From Allostella sp. ATCC 35155 (GTDB lineage: Bacteria; Pseudomonadota; Alphaproteobacteria; ATCC43930; Allostellaceae): 64,000 nt of DNA. Each line of letters opens with the position of its first letter. Position 1 is the stretch's first letter. The stretch lies in assembly GCA_006738865.1 (NCBI GenBank), contig AP019701.1, positions 1,174,001-1,238,000 of the forward strand, read 5' to 3'. The position numbers and the translations under genes were made by a program. Positions 36,783-47,128 of the stretch are shown here, in pieces. The notes beneath the pieces were generated by a model that was not told the origin of the DNA, searched no databases, and saw nothing but the letters and a program-made list of their open reading frames with translations.

Positions 36783-38705
36783 ATGCGTCGCTCGTCGGGC
36801 CCGTCTCGGGCCCTGTTCGTCCTGTTTCCAGCCCTGCTGCCCGCGACATTCCTGCCCGCGTCCGTTGCGGCGCAGGAGCCAGTGCCGCTCGAATCCATCA
36901 TCGTATCCGCCAGCCGCGTCGAACTGCCGGCCGATTCCGTCGGCAGCAGCGTCACCGAGATCGGCGGCGAGGAACTGCAGCGCCGCGGCGTCCAGCGCCT
37001 GGAGGACGTGCTGGATCTCGTGCCCGGGGTGACGGTCCGCCGGACCGGCAGCATCGGTACGCCGGCAGGAATCTCGCTGCGCGGGCTCGGCGTCCGCAAC
37101 ACGCTGGTGCTGCTCGACGGGGTCGAGATCGGCGACCCCAGCCGCGCCCAGGTGACCTACGAGTTCGGCACGATCCCCGTCGCCGACATCGATCGGATCG
37201 AGGTGCTGCGCGGGCCGCAGTCGACGCTCTACGGCGCCGACGCCGCGGGCGGGGTCATCAACATCGTCACCCGGCGGCCGACGCGGCCGTTCGAAGGCTA
37301 TGTCGGCTCGGAGGTCGGCACCTGGGGAACGGTGCAGGGGAGCGCCGGCATCCGCGGCACGATCGGCCGCTTCACCTACGGCGCCTCGGCCTTCGGCTTC
37401 CGCACCGACGGGTTCTCGTCCTTCCCGAAGGCGCGCGGCGGGCGCGAACGCGACGGCCACGAGACATGGTCGGGGCGGGCGCAGTTCGGTGTCGACCTGA
37501 CGGACACGCTGCGCACGGAACTCTGGCTTTCGCAGAGCGAAGCCCGCGTCGACTACGACCAGAGCAACGCCGACCTCTTCCAGCAGTACTTCACCAAGCG
37601 CGAACGCTTCCTGCGCAGCCAGACCACCTTCGAGGCGTTCGACGGGCGCTGGAAGAGCCAGTTCGGCATCGCCCATTCCAGCCATCAGCGCGACTACAAG
37701 GGTAGCCAGAACGTCAGCCTCGGCGACCATTACGACGGCACCCGGACCAAGATCGACTATCTCGGCAACGTCCGCATCGCGCCCGGCCACGCCATCACCT
37801 TCGGCGCCGAGGGGGAGTGGGACCGGCTCGACCAGGACACGCCGGCCGTCCTGGGCAGCCCCGACTTCGCGCGCATCGACGCCCGCGCCCGCACGCTCGG
37901 CGCCTTCGCCGAGTACCGCTTCAGCCCGGTCGAGAACCTCAACCTCTCCGCCGGCATCCGGCGCGACGAGCACGACCGGTTCGGCGGTGCCACCACCTGG
38001 CGCATCACCGGCGCCTACCGGGTTGCAGCGACCGACACCAAGCTGCGCGCCAGCTACGGCACCGGCTTCGTCACGCCCTCGCTGTACGAGCTCTACGACC
38101 CCTGCAACGGCAACCGCACGCTGGGAGCCGAGCGCAGCCGCGGCTGGGACGTCGGGGTCGACCAGTACCTGCTCGGCCGCCGCGTCATGGTCGGCGCCAC
38201 CTGGTTCGACTCGCGCATCGAGGATCAGATCCGCTTCGATTTCAGCCGGGCGGCACCCGCCGGATGCCCCTACGCCTTCGGCGGCTATCTCAACGTCGAA
38301 AAGGTGCGCTCGCGCGGCCTGGAGGGTGAGCTGCGGGCCCGTCTCGACGAACGCATCGACCTCCGGGCGCAGTACACCTACATGAACGCGGAGAACGCCA
38401 TCACCGGCACCCGCCTCAAGGACGTGCCGCAGCACCAGGGGGCGATCGCACTCGACTGGCGCTTCCTCGATCGGGCCAGCGCCGGGGCGACGGTGCGCAT
38501 GCGCGGGGAAAGCGACAGCGGCTTCTCGAGCGGCACCAAGGCCGGCGGCTTCGTCACGGCCGACATCCGCCTCGACTACGAGGTGGCGGACGGGGTGACG
38601 ATCTATGGCCGCATCGTCAATCTCTTCGACGCCGATTTCGAGGAGGTCCACGGCTTCGCCACGCCCGGCCGCTCCGGCTATGTCGGCACGCGCGTCCGCT
38701 TCTAG
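36783..38705 (+). CDS. btuB: TonB-dependent vitamin B12 outer-membrane receptor
   Basis: A 640-residue outer-membrane barrel. Signal peptide to about residue 30 (AAQEP), a TonB-box-like ESIIVSASR, a plug domain (QRLEDVLDLVPGVTVRRTG, IDRIEVLRGPQSTLYGADAAGGVINIVTRRP) and a 22-strand barrel ending in VGTRVRF with terminal Phe. It is assigned to cobalamin because of the riboswitch upstream and btuFCD downstream. Energised by TonB-ExbBD. The stop overlaps btuF by 26 nt. Confidence 0.92.
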   Translation: MRRSSGPSRALFVLFPALLPATFLPASVAAQEPVPLESIIVSASRVELPADSVGSSVTEIGGEELQRRGVQRLEDVLDLVPGVTVRRTGSIGTPAGISLRGLGVRNTLVLLDGVEIGDPSRAQVTYEFGTIPVADIDRIEVLRGPQSTLYGADAAGGVINIVTRRPTRPFEGYVGSEVGTWGTVQGSAGIRGTIGRFTYGASAFGFRTDGFSSFPKARGGRERDGHETWSGRAQFGVDLTDTLRTELWLSQSEARVDYDQSNADLFQQYFTKRERFLRSQTTFEAFDGRWKSQFGIAHSSHQRDYKGSQNVSLGDHYDGTRTKIDYLGNVRIAPGHAITFGAEGEWDRLDQDTPAVLGSPDFARIDARARTLGAFAEYRFSPVENLNLSAGIRRDEHDRFGGATTWRITGAYRVAATDTKLRASYGTGFVTPSLYELYDPCNGNRTLGAERSRGWDVGVDQYLLGRRVMVGATWFDSRIEDQIRFDFSRAAPAGCPYAFGGYLNVEKVRSRGLEGELRARLDERIDLRAQYTYMNAENAITGTRLKDVPQHQGAIALDWRFLDRASAGATVRMRGESDSGFSSGTKAGGFVTADIRLDYEVADGVTIYGRIVNLFDADFEEVHGFATPGRSGYVGTRVRF

Positions 38706-39504
38706 GCTGGCGCTCGCCGCGGCGCTGCTGCTTCCGCCTGCGGCGGGGGCGGCGGTGCCGCCGCGGGTCGTCAGCATCAACCTCTGTGCCGACCAGCTCG
38801 TGCTGGCGCTGGCCGACCCCGGCCAGCTGCTGGCGGTCGGCCGGCTGGCGGCCGATCCCACCTTGTCCGCCATGCACCGCGAGGCGGCCGCCGTGCCGGC
38901 GATCGGCGGCTCGGCGGAGGAGGTGCTGCGGCTCGCCCCCGACCTCGTCGTGTCCGGCGCGGCGCAGCAGCGCAAGACCAACGCGCTGCTGCGCCGCATG
39001 GGCTTTCGCGTCCTGGCGCTGGGCGCGCCCGACGACGTCGAGGGGGTGGCGGCCATGATCGGCGAAGTGGCGGCGGCGATCGGCCAGTCCGCCCGGGGCG
39101 AGCGGCTCGCCATCGAACTGCGCGCCGCGTTCCGGGCGCCCACCGACCCCGTCGGCGCCGCCGCCCTGGTCTGGCGGCCGAACGGCTTCGTCTCGGGCCG
39201 CGGGACGCTGAGCGACGCCGCGCTGCGGGCGGCCGGGCTCGAGAACGCGGCCGCGCTCGCCGGGATCGGCGCCTGGGGCACCATGCCCCTGGAACGGCTG
39301 GTGACCAGCCCGCCCGACATTCTGGTGCTCGACGACCATATGGCGGTGAAGTCCTCGCGGGCGCAGGCGCTGCTGGTGCATCCCGCGCTCGCCCGCCTCG
39401 CGCCGCCGATGCGGATCGGGACGGTGCCGACGGCCGACTGGCTGTGCCCGGGTCCGTGGATGCGGGCCGCCGTCGACCGCCTGCGGGCCCTGGCGGAGCC
39501 TTGA
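38680..39504 (+). CDS. btuF: Periplasmic cobalamin-binding protein
   Basis: A 274-residue class III periplasmic binding protein. The start MSARASASRLALAAALLLPPAAGA gives a signal peptide and overlaps the btuB end by 26 nt. PPRVVSINLCADQLVLALADP and LAPDLVVSGAAQQRKTNALLRRMGF are family blocks; the two lobes are joined by a helix near 130-150. It delivers B12 from BtuB to BtuCD. Confidence 0.9.
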   Translation: MSARASASRLALAAALLLPPAAGAAVPPRVVSINLCADQLVLALADPGQLLAVGRLAADPTLSAMHREAAAVPAIGGSAEEVLRLAPDLVVSGAAQQRKTNALLRRMGFRVLALGAPDDVEGVAAMIGEVAAAIGQSARGERLAIELRAAFRAPTDPVGAAALVWRPNGFVSGRGTLSDAALRAAGLENAAALAGIGAWGTMPLERLVTSPPDILVLDDHMAVKSSRAQALLVHPALARLAPPMRIGTVPTADWLCPGPWMRAAVDRLRALAEP

Positions 39505-39506
39505 CG

Positions 39507-40487
39507 ATGCGGCGCGCCGCCCCGCTGCTCGCGATCCTGGCCTCGGCCGTCCTCGTCGCGGCGGCGGCCAGCCTTGCCGTCGGCTACGTCCCGCTGCCGC
39601 TGGCGGACCTCGTGGCTGGCCTCTTCGGCGGCGGGCCGGCGGCGCCGCTGGTGCAGGAAATCCGCCTGCCGCGGACCTTGCTGGCGCTGGCGGTCGGTGC
39701 GTCGCTGGGACTGGCCGGGGCGGCCCTGCAGGGCCTGTTGCGCAACCCGCTGGCCGAGCCGGGGGTCGTCGGCATCTCCGCGAGCGCCGGCCTCGGCGCG
39801 GTGATCGCGCTCTATTTCGGGCTGGCCGCCGCCTGGCCGCCGGCGCTGCCGATCCTCGGCATGGTGGGCGCCGGCGTTGCGGGCGTGCTCGTCCTGCTGC
39901 TGGCGGGGCGGGCGGCGGGGGTGCTCTCGCTCGTCCTGGCGGGCGTGGCGGTGTCGAGCTTCGCCGTCGCCCTGACGGCGCTCGCCCTCAACCTGGCGCC
40001 CAACCCCTATGCCCTGTCGGAGATGCTGTTCTGGCTGCTCGGCTCGGTCCGCGACCGCAGCTTCGACGACCTCGGCTACGCCGCGCCCTTCATGATCCTC
40101 GGCGCGGCCCTGCTGCTGACGGCCGGGCGCGGGCTCGACGCGCTGACGCTGGGGGAGGAGACGGCGGCCAGCCTCGGCGTCCGCGTCGGGGCGCTGCGGG
40201 CGCAGGTCGTCGCCGGCACCGCGCTGGCGGTCGGCGCGGCGGTCTCGGCGGCGGGATCGATCGGTTTCGTGGGGCTCGTCGTTCCGCACCTGCTGCGGCC
40301 GCTGTGCGGCCACCGGCCGGGCCGGCTGCTGCTGCCGAGCGCGCTCGGCGGCGCGATCCTGATCGCGGCCGCGGACGTGCTGGTGCGGCTCGTGCCGACC
40401 CGCACGGAACTGCATCTGGGCGTCGTCACGGCGCTGGTCGGGGCGCCGTTCTTCCTGGCGCTGCTGGCGTCCCTGGGGCGGCGGTGA
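39507..40487 (+). CDS. btuC: Cobalamin ABC transporter permease
   Basis: A 326-residue FecCD-family permease with about ten helices. EIRLPRTLLALAVGASLGLAGAALQGLLRNPLAEPGVVGISASAGLGAV is the diagnostic first third; GSIGFVGLVVPHLLRPLCGHRPGRLLLPSALGGA contains the ATPase-contact loop. Start ATG 39507, 2 nt after the btuF stop. Confidence 0.93.
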   Translation: MRRAAPLLAILASAVLVAAAASLAVGYVPLPLADLVAGLFGGGPAAPLVQEIRLPRTLLALAVGASLGLAGAALQGLLRNPLAEPGVVGISASAGLGAVIALYFGLAAAWPPALPILGMVGAGVAGVLVLLLAGRAAGVLSLVLAGVAVSSFAVALTALALNLAPNPYALSEMLFWLLGSVRDRSFDDLGYAAPFMILGAALLLTAGRGLDALTLGEETAASLGVRVGALRAQVVAGTALAVGAAVSAAGSIGFVGLVVPHLLRPLCGHRPGRLLLPSALGGAILIAAADVLVRLVPTRTELHLGVVTALVGAPFFLALLASLGRR

Positions 40488-41257
40488 CGGTGCTTCTGCG
40501 CACCGAGGGGGTGACGGTGCGGCTCGACCGCCGCGCCGCCGTCGCGGATGTCTCCCTGGCGGTGCCGGCGGGCTGCCTCATGGCGCTGATCGGGCCGAAC
40601 GGGGCCGGCAAGACGACCCTGCTGCGCGCGGTGGCGGGCCTCGCGCCGCACGCCGGGCGCATCACCGTGGCGGGGCACGACCTCGCTGCCCTGACGCCCG
40701 CGGCGCGTGCGCGCCTCATGGCCTATCTGCCGCAGCGGCGCGACGTCGCCTGGGGTCTGGCGGCGCGCGACGTCGTCGCGCTCGGGCGCCTGCCGCATCT
40801 CGGCGCGGGACGGCGCGAGAGCGAGGAGGATCGGGCGGCGATCGCGGCAGCCATGGCGGCGGCGGACGTCGCTGCCCTCGCGGACCGCCCGGTCGACCGC
40901 CTGTCGGGCGGCGAGCGGGCCCGGGTGCTGCTGGCGCGGGCGCTCGCCCAGGCGGCGCCGCTGCTGCTCGCCGACGAGCCGACGGCGGCGCTCGACCCCT
41001 ATCACCAGCTCCAGGTGATGGAGGTGCTGCGCGCCGAGGCCGAGGCGGGCCGCGCCGTGGTCGCCGTCCTGCACGATCTCGCGCTGGCCGCCCGCTTCGC
41101 TCACCGCGTCGCACTCATGGCGGACGGCCGCCTGGCCGCGGCGGGCAGTCCCGAGGACGTCCTGACCGAAGACCGGCTCGCGGCCGTCTACCGCGTCGCG
41201 GCGCTGGCCGGCACGCGGGACGGCGCCCGCTGGATCCTGCCCTGGCGCCGGCTGTAG
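40484..41257 (+). CDS. btuD: Cobalamin ABC transporter ATPase
   Basis: A 257-residue ABC ATPase read from GTG 40484 (GTGA overlap with the btuC stop). Walker A IGPNGAGKTT, signature LSGGERARV, Walker B PLLLADEPTAALDPYH, switch LHDLALAARF. It powers B12 or other corrinoid import and completes the btuBFCD riboswitch regulon. It converges on the ParA-like gene with a 4-nt gap. Confidence 0.93.
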   Translation: MTVLLRTEGVTVRLDRRAAVADVSLAVPAGCLMALIGPNGAGKTTLLRAVAGLAPHAGRITVAGHDLAALTPAARARLMAYLPQRRDVAWGLAARDVVALGRLPHLGAGRRESEEDRAAIAAAMAAADVAALADRPVDRLSGGERARVLLARALAQAAPLLLADEPTAALDPYHQLQVMEVLRAEAEAGRAVVAVLHDLALAARFAHRVALMADGRLAAAGSPEDVLTEDRLAAVYRVAALAGTRDGARWILPWRRL

Positions 41258-41261
41258 CGGC

Positions 41262-41915
41262 TCAGCCCTTGCGCTGGGCGGCGCGCACGGCGGCCAGGAC
41301 TTCCTTCGCGACGGCGATGGCCTCGGCCGCGGCCCGGCTGCCCGGCGCGGTCTCGACGGCGGTCGCGCCCTCGCCGAAGGCGGCGGCGAAGGCGACGCGG
41401 CTGCCGAGGCTGGCGGTCGCCAGCCGGGCGCCCTCGGCCTGGATGGCCTCGCGCATCGCCGCGTTGAGGGTGGCGCGCGGCGGCACCCGGTTGAAGACGA
41501 CGAGCGCCGGCCGGCCTTCCGCGGCCGCAAGGGTCAGCGTCGGCCTGGTCGCCCAGACGTCGAGCGGCGTCGGCTGGACCGGCACGACGACCAGCGTCGC
41601 CGCCCGCACGACCGAGCGGGTGTCGATCTCGCCATGGGGCGGGGTGTCGATCAGCACGAGGTCGTGCGCGGCGGCCAGGCGCCCGGCGACGGTGTCGGCG
41701 CGCCAGCCGCTGGCGCTCTCGACCGGGATCGCCGGCCAGCGCCCGCTCTCGGCCGCGCGCAGCGCGCCCCATGCGGTCAGGCTGCCCTGCGGGTCGGCAT
41801 CGACCAGCGCCACGCGGTGGCGGGCGCGAACCCAGGCGGCCGCCAGATGGGCGGTGAAGGTGGTCTTTCCCGCACCGCCCTTCTGCTGGGCGATGGCGAC
41901 GATGATGCCCGTCAT
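41262..41915 (-). CDS. ParA/MinD-like ATPase
   Basis: A 217-residue deviant-Walker ATPase: IVAIAQQKGGAGKTTFTAHLAAAW (KGGxGKT), ALVDADPQGSLTAWG and LVLIDTPPHGE. It is a small, stand-alone ParA without an HTH domain, as in plasmid-type ParA/PpfA or orphan localisation ATPases. It is not next to parB or an origin. Its ATG overlaps the stop of the upstream glycosyltransferase-like gene (TCAT, 41912-41915), so it belongs to that operon. It may place the glycan machinery or another cargo; that is inference. Confidence 0.88.
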   Translation of the reverse strand: MTGIIVAIAQQKGGAGKTTFTAHLAAAWVRARHRVALVDADPQGSLTAWGALRAAESGRWPAIPVESASGWRADTVAGRLAAAHDLVLIDTPPHGEIDTRSVVRAATLVVVPVQPTPLDVWATRPTLTLAAAEGRPALVVFNRVPPRATLNAAMREAIQAEGARLATASLGSRVAFAAAFGEGATAVETAPGSRAAAEAIAVAKEVLAAVRAAQRKG

Positions 41916-42877
41916 GCCTCGACCTCCTCGTCTTCCGCTTCCGCGGCGGTGCTGTCTTCGGCGTTGACTTCGGCCGGGTCCGGATCGGCCGGCGCGATCC
42001 GCAGCGGGTAGCGCAGCGCCGTGTCGTAGCGGCCGCCGCGGCGCCCGGGCAGGACCATCGGCCCCTTCTTCGACGATCCCGAGAGATGCACGATCCGCAC
42101 CGGCTCCCAGGGCGGCGCCGGCACGACGAGCCGGCGCCCCTCGGCATCCCACATCGGCGGACAGAGATGGCAGAGCCAGTTGAAGCTGGCCGGCAGCAGC
42201 GCCACCGGCAGGGCCTCGCGGTGGATGGCGAGGTTGATCGAGAGCTGGTCGGTCATGAAGACGGAGAAGAGCTGCTCGGCCGACTGCCGGGCAAGTCCCT
42301 CGCGGTAGAAGCGTTCCCAGGCGGCCCAGTGGGGCGCCTCGGCCGCGATCCCGTAGACGCCGACATTGAACATCGGCTTGGTCTCCATCGCGGCGGCGAC
42401 CTCCGGGCCGAAGGCGAGTTCGTACCACTCGCGGTACTTCTCCCAGATATGCGGCAGCATCCGGGCCCGGAAATAGGTGCGGTCGAGTTCGTAGGCTCCG
42501 GCGAGGCCCCGCCGCAGCGCCGCCGCGACGATCACCGGCACGGCGCCGGCATCCTGGATCCAGGTGTCGGCGTCGAGCCAGACATAGACCTCGCGCCCCG
42601 GAAACAGCTCGCGCATCCGCAGCTTGCCATAGAGGGTGCAGATTCCGGGCGCCGTCCGTTCCAGGACCGCCCGCGCCGGGAAGTCGAAATCCCAGCCGGC
42701 CGGTGCGGTCGCGACGCCGAGGCGGGCCAGAGCCTGCCGCTCGCGGTCGCCGAGCCCGCCATCGATGAAGCCGATGTCGTACTCGCGACCGAGGCCGGAG
42801 CGCCGGATCGATGCGAGCAGGTTCCAGGCGAGCCCGAACTGAACGCGGTCGCAGCCGGTGACGAGCATGGGGCGCAT
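41912..42877 (-). CDS. GT-A-type nucleotide-sugar transferase-like protein
   Basis: A 321-residue soluble protein. CDRVQFGLAWNLLASIRRSG starts like GT8-type enzymes; VYVWLDADTWIQDAG provides a DxD motif (Asp102, Asp104) preceded by hydrophobics; FNVGVYGIAAEAPHW and DQLSINLAIH are later acceptor-site blocks; FNWLCHL and IVHLSGSSKKG (the usual HxxGxxKPW-like end) close the domain. A highly acidic 20-residue tail ends it. It is paralogous to the next gene upstream and coupled to the ParA-like gene. Substrate unknown. Confidence 0.78.
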   Translation of the reverse strand: MRPMLVTGCDRVQFGLAWNLLASIRRSGLGREYDIGFIDGGLGDRERQALARLGVATAPAGWDFDFPARAVLERTAPGICTLYGKLRMRELFPGREVYVWLDADTWIQDAGAVPVIVAAALRRGLAGAYELDRTYFRARMLPHIWEKYREWYELAFGPEVAAAMETKPMFNVGVYGIAAEAPHWAAWERFYREGLARQSAEQLFSVFMTDQLSINLAIHREALPVALLPASFNWLCHLCPPMWDAEGRRLVVPAPPWEPVRIVHLSGSSKKGPMVLPGRRGGRYDTALRYPLRIAPADPDPAEVNAEDSTAAEAEDEEVEA

Positions 42878-42879
42878 GG

Positions 42880-43740
42880 TCAGGCCGCGTCCGGCTCGAT
42901 CCGCAATGGAAAGCGCAGGCTCGAGCGCAGGCGGCGCCCGTCCCGGTCCTCGATGCGCATGACGCGTCGGCTCGATTCCCCGGAGAGATGGAGGATGGCG
43001 ATGGGGTCGTGGGGCGGCTCCGGCTCGACCAGCCGGCCGTCCTGCCACAGCGGGCGTTCGAGATGGCAGAGCCAGTTCCAGCGCGCCGGCAGCGGCAGGA
43101 CCGGCAGCCGATGCGTCCGGACCGCGATGTTCAATGCGAGCGAGCCCAGCGTATGGGGTGTCCCGGCGCCGGGGCTGCGGCCGCGTTCGACGGCCGCCTC
43201 GCGGATCGCGCGCCAGGCCGACCAATGGGGCGCGTCGGCTGCCAGCGAGAAGACGCCGATGTCGATGGCCGGACGCATCCAGAGCCGGCGCGCCGCCTCC
43301 GCCCCGAAGGCGCGGGCCATCGCCGCGCGATGGATGTGCCAGGGCGATCGCGGTGCGGTCAGCGCGCGATAGGCGCGGTCGACGGCATAGGCGGCGACGA
43401 GGCTGCCGTCGGTGGCCGCCTCGCGCATCACCCGGATGGCATGGGCTTCCTGTACCCAGACCGACGGCGCCAGCCAGGTCACCACGCCCTCGGACATGCC
43501 GGTGAGGCGCGGCAGGTCGGGCAGCAGCGCGTCGTGGGGTGACGGCTCGTCCATCGCGAACGGCGCGACGATGGTCTGGACGCCGACATCGCCCGCGAGC
43601 CTGCGGACCCGGTCGGCCTCCGCCGCGCCGGGCACCAGCACCCGGAACGGGGGCCGGCCGCGCGCGCCCAGCGCCGCCAGCGACCCCAGCAGTCCCGCCA
43701 GCAGGCTGCCGTCCGGCGGGCTCCAGGCGGTGACGATCAT
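42880..43740 (-). CDS. Paralogous glycosyltransferase-like protein lacking the DxD motif
   Basis: A 286-residue protein aligning with the downstream neighbour: VAAYAVDRAYRA vs GAYELDRTYFRA, IDIGVFSLAADAPHWSAW vs FNVGVYGIAAEAPHWAAW, WNWLCHL vs FNWLCHL, ILHLSG vs IVHLSG, and a shared RFPLRI/RYPLRI end. At the DxD site it reads VVTWLAPSVWVQ (Ala91-Pro-Ser93), so the metal-binding aspartates are gone; DQLSIN has become GSLALN. It is probably not a metal-dependent transferase and may be a non-catalytic partner. Two nt separate it from its neighbour. Confidence 0.78.
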   Translation of the reverse strand: MIVTAWSPPDGSLLAGLLGSLAALGARGRPPFRVLVPGAAEADRVRRLAGDVGVQTIVAPFAMDEPSPHDALLPDLPRLTGMSEGVVTWLAPSVWVQEAHAIRVMREAATDGSLVAAYAVDRAYRALTAPRSPWHIHRAAMARAFGAEAARRLWMRPAIDIGVFSLAADAPHWSAWRAIREAAVERGRSPGAGTPHTLGSLALNIAVRTHRLPVLPLPARWNWLCHLERPLWQDGRLVEPEPPHDPIAILHLSGESSRRVMRIEDRDGRRLRSSLRFPLRIEPDAA

Positions 43741-43754
43741 GGCGTCGGGAAGGA

Positions 43755-44543
<789 letters not shown>

Positions 44544-44548
44544 GGCGC

Positions 44549-46882
44549 TCAAGCGGCCTGCTTCGCGGTCTGCAGGATCGACCAGATGCGTTGCGGGGTC
44601 GCCGGCATGTCGACGTGCGTGACGCCGAGATGGCGCAGCGCGTTGACGATGGCGTTGATGACGGCGGGCGGCGCGCCGATCGCGCCGGCCTCGCCCGAGC
44701 CCTTCACGCCGAGCGGGTTGTTGCGGCAGGGCACGACGTTCCAGGCGAACTCGACCATCGGCAGGTTGTCGGCCCGGGGCAAGGCATAGTCCATCAGCGA
44801 GCCCGACACGAGCTGGCCCGAGTCCGGGTCGTAGACGGTCGATTCGTAGAGCGCCTGGCCGACGCCCTGGGCGATGCCGCCATGGACCTGGCCGGCGAGC
44901 ATCATCGGATTGACGACGCGGCCGAAGTCGTCGACGACGGTGTAGCGCAGGATCTCGACGTCGCCCGTGTCGCCGTCGATCTCCAGCTCGCAGACATGGC
45001 AGCCGTTGGGGAAGGTGGCGCCCGCCGGTGCGAAATGCGCCACCTCCGACAGGCCGGGCTCGATCTCCCCGCCCAGCGCCTCCGGGTCGAAGGCCGCCTG
45101 CACCACCTCCTGGATGGCGAGCTTGCGGTCGGTGCCGGCGATCTGGAAGACGCCGTCCTTGAATTCGACGTCGGCCGCGGCCGTCTCCATCATGTGGGCG
45201 GCGACCTTCTTCGCCTTCTCGATCACCTTCTCGACCGCCTTCTGGACGGCCGAGCCGCCGACCGGCAGCGCGCGCGAGCCGCCGGTGCCGCGGCCGAAAT
45301 AGACGACGTCCGAATCGCCCTGGATCACGCGCACGCTCTCGAACGGCACCGAAAAGGCGTCGGCGACGATCTGTGCATAGGCCGTCTCGTGGCCCTGGCC
45401 GTTCGACTGGTTGCCGACCAGCACGGTGACGCTGCCCGAGGGGTCGAAGCGCACGGTGGCCGCTTCGTCCTCGCCGCCGCCGCACTGCTCGATATAGGTC
45501 GAGAGCCCGATGCCGCGCAGCTTCCCGGTCTTGGCCGATGCCGTCCGGCGGGCCGCGAAGCCGTCCCAGTCGGCGATCTGCAGCGCATCTTCGAGGTTCT
45601 GGCGGAACTCGCCCGAATCGTAGGTGATGCCGAGCGCCGTCTTGAACGGCATCAGGCTGCCGGGGATGAAGTTGCGGCGCCGGATCTCCGCCGGAGAGAG
45701 GTCCAGCGCATCGGCGGCGAGGTCGGCCAGCCGTTCCACCAGATAGGCCGCCTCGGGCCGGCCGGCGCCGCGATAGGCGTCGATCGGGGTGGTGTGGGTG
45801 AACAGGCCCTTCACCCGGACATGGATGACGGGCGTCGTGTAGACGCCGGCCAGCATGCCGGTGCCCGCCAGGGTCGGGATGAACGGCGCGAAGTTGGACA
45901 GGTAGGCGCCGAGATTGGCCCGCGTCTCCACCTTCAGCCCGAGGAAGCGGCCCTCGGCGTCGAGGGCGAGGTTGGCGCGGGTGACGTTGTCGCGACCCTG
46001 GGTGTCGGACAGGAAGGCTTCCTGCCGCTCGGCGATCCACTTGACCGGCCGGCCGACCTTCTTGGCCGCCCAGGTCACCAGGACATGCTCCGGGTAGAGA
46101 AAGATCTTCATCCCGAAGCCGCCGCCGACGTCCTGGGTGACGACGCGAACCCGGTGCTCCGGCACCTTGAGGATCGTTCCGGCGAGCTGCGAGCGGATGA
46201 GGTGCGGGCCCTGCGAGGAGGTATGGAGCACGAAGCGGCCGTCGCCCTTCTGGTAGTCGCCGATGGCGCCGCGCGGCTCCATCGAGTTGACGACCAGCCG
46301 GTTGTTGACCAGCTCGACCGAGACCGTCTTGTGGGCCTTGGCGAAGGCCGCGTCGACGCCCTCGGCATCGCCCTGCGCCCAATCGAAACAGATGTTGCCC
46401 GGCGCCTCGTCCCAGACCAGGGGCTGGTCCGCGTCGCCTGCGGTGGCCGTCTCCGTCGTGGCGGGCAGCGGCTGATAGTCGATCTCGACCAGTTCGGCGG
46501 CGTCGCGCGCCTGGGCCATCGTCTCGGCCACGATCAGCACGACGGCGTCGCCGACATGGCGCACCTTGCCCTCGGCCAGGGCCGGCCGCGGCGGCGAGAC
46601 GGACGCGCTGCCGTCGACATTGGTCAGCGGCGTCAGGCAGGGCAGGTCGCCGACCCCGTCGGCACGCAGGTCGGCCGCCGTGAAGACCCCGAGGACGCCC
46701 GGCGCCGCGGCGGCGGCGGCCGTGTCGATGCTGCCGATCCCGGCATGCGCGTGAGGGCTGCGCAGGATGTAGGCGACGGTCTGGCGCGGCAGGCTGATGT
46801 CGTCGGTGTAGCGGCCATTGCCCGTCAGCAGCCGCAGATCCTCGACGCGCCGCACCGCCTGACCCATGCCGAACTGACCCAT
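44549..46882 (-). CDS. Molybdenum hydroxylase large subunit, form II CoxL-like
   Basis: A 777-residue xanthine-oxidase-family subunit binding molybdenum-cytosine-dinucleotide cofactor. [20 protein letters not shown] is the family start; [10 protein letters not shown] is a cofactor loop; [13 protein letters not shown] is the form II signature (form I CO dehydrogenase has AYxCSFR); [16 protein letters not shown] and [20 protein letters not shown] are the Mo-site Gln and Glu regions. The medium FAD and small iron-sulfur subunits expected for an active enzyme are not adjacent. Substrate is an aldehyde, purine or aromatic heterocycle rather than CO. Confidence 0.88.
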   Translation of the reverse strand: MGQFGMGQAVRRVEDLRLLTGNGRYTDDISLPRQTVAYILRSPHAHAGIGSIDTAAAAAAPGVLGVFTAADLRADGVGDLPCLTPLTNVDGSASVSPPRPALAEGKVRHVGDAVVLIVAETMAQARDAAELVEIDYQPLPATTETATAGDADQPLVWDEAPGNICFDWAQGDAEGVDAAFAKAHKTVSVELVNNRLVVNSMEPRGAIGDYQKGDGRFVLHTSSQGPHLIRSQLAGTILKVPEHRVRVVTQDVGGGFGMKIFLYPEHVLVTWAAKKVGRPVKWIAERQEAFLSDTQGRDNVTRANLALDAEGRFLGLKVETRANLGAYLSNFAPFIPTLAGTGMLAGVYTTPVIHVRVKGLFTHTTPIDAYRGAGRPEAAYLVERLADLAADALDLSPAEIRRRNFIPGSLMPFKTALGITYDSGEFRQNLEDALQIADWDGFAARRTASAKTGKLRGIGLSTYIEQCGGGEDEAATVRFDPSGSVTVLVGNQSNGQGHETAYAQIVADAFSVPFESVRVIQGDSDVVYFGRGTGGSRALPVGGSAVQKAVEKVIEKAKKVAAHMMETAAADVEFKDGVFQIAGTDRKLAIQEVVQAAFDPEALGGEIEPGLSEVAHFAPAGATFPNGCHVCELEIDGDTGDVEILRYTVVDDFGRVVNPMMLAGQVHGGIAQGVGQALYESTVYDPDSGQLVSGSLMDYALPRADNLPMVEFAWNVVPCRNNPLGVKGSGEAGAIGAPPAVINAIVNALRHLGVTHVDMPATPQRIWSILQTAKQAA

Positions 46883-47128
46883 GTCGCGTTCCCCTCGTTC
46901 CGTCGCGGTTCCCGGCCGGCCGGGCGCCGGCAGTCCCATGGCGTGATGATAGGGTGCGACCGATCGGCCGCCAACCGCCCGCATCGTCGGATCGCAGCCC
47001 AACCTGTCGCATTGCGCGCCGCGCACGGGATTGCTAATAGCCGATGGTCGTGACGGTTGCGGGCGGGCGGCCTGCGGCGGTCTGGAGATTGGTGGGGGGC
47101 GTCGACCGTCTGCGAGGGGGAAGACGCC

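Noticed and set aside
36270-40415. A 1381-codon minus-strand frame across btuB, btuF and btuC
   Set aside because: Opposes a riboswitch-controlled operon with full domain support; sequence is compositionally biased and domain-free.
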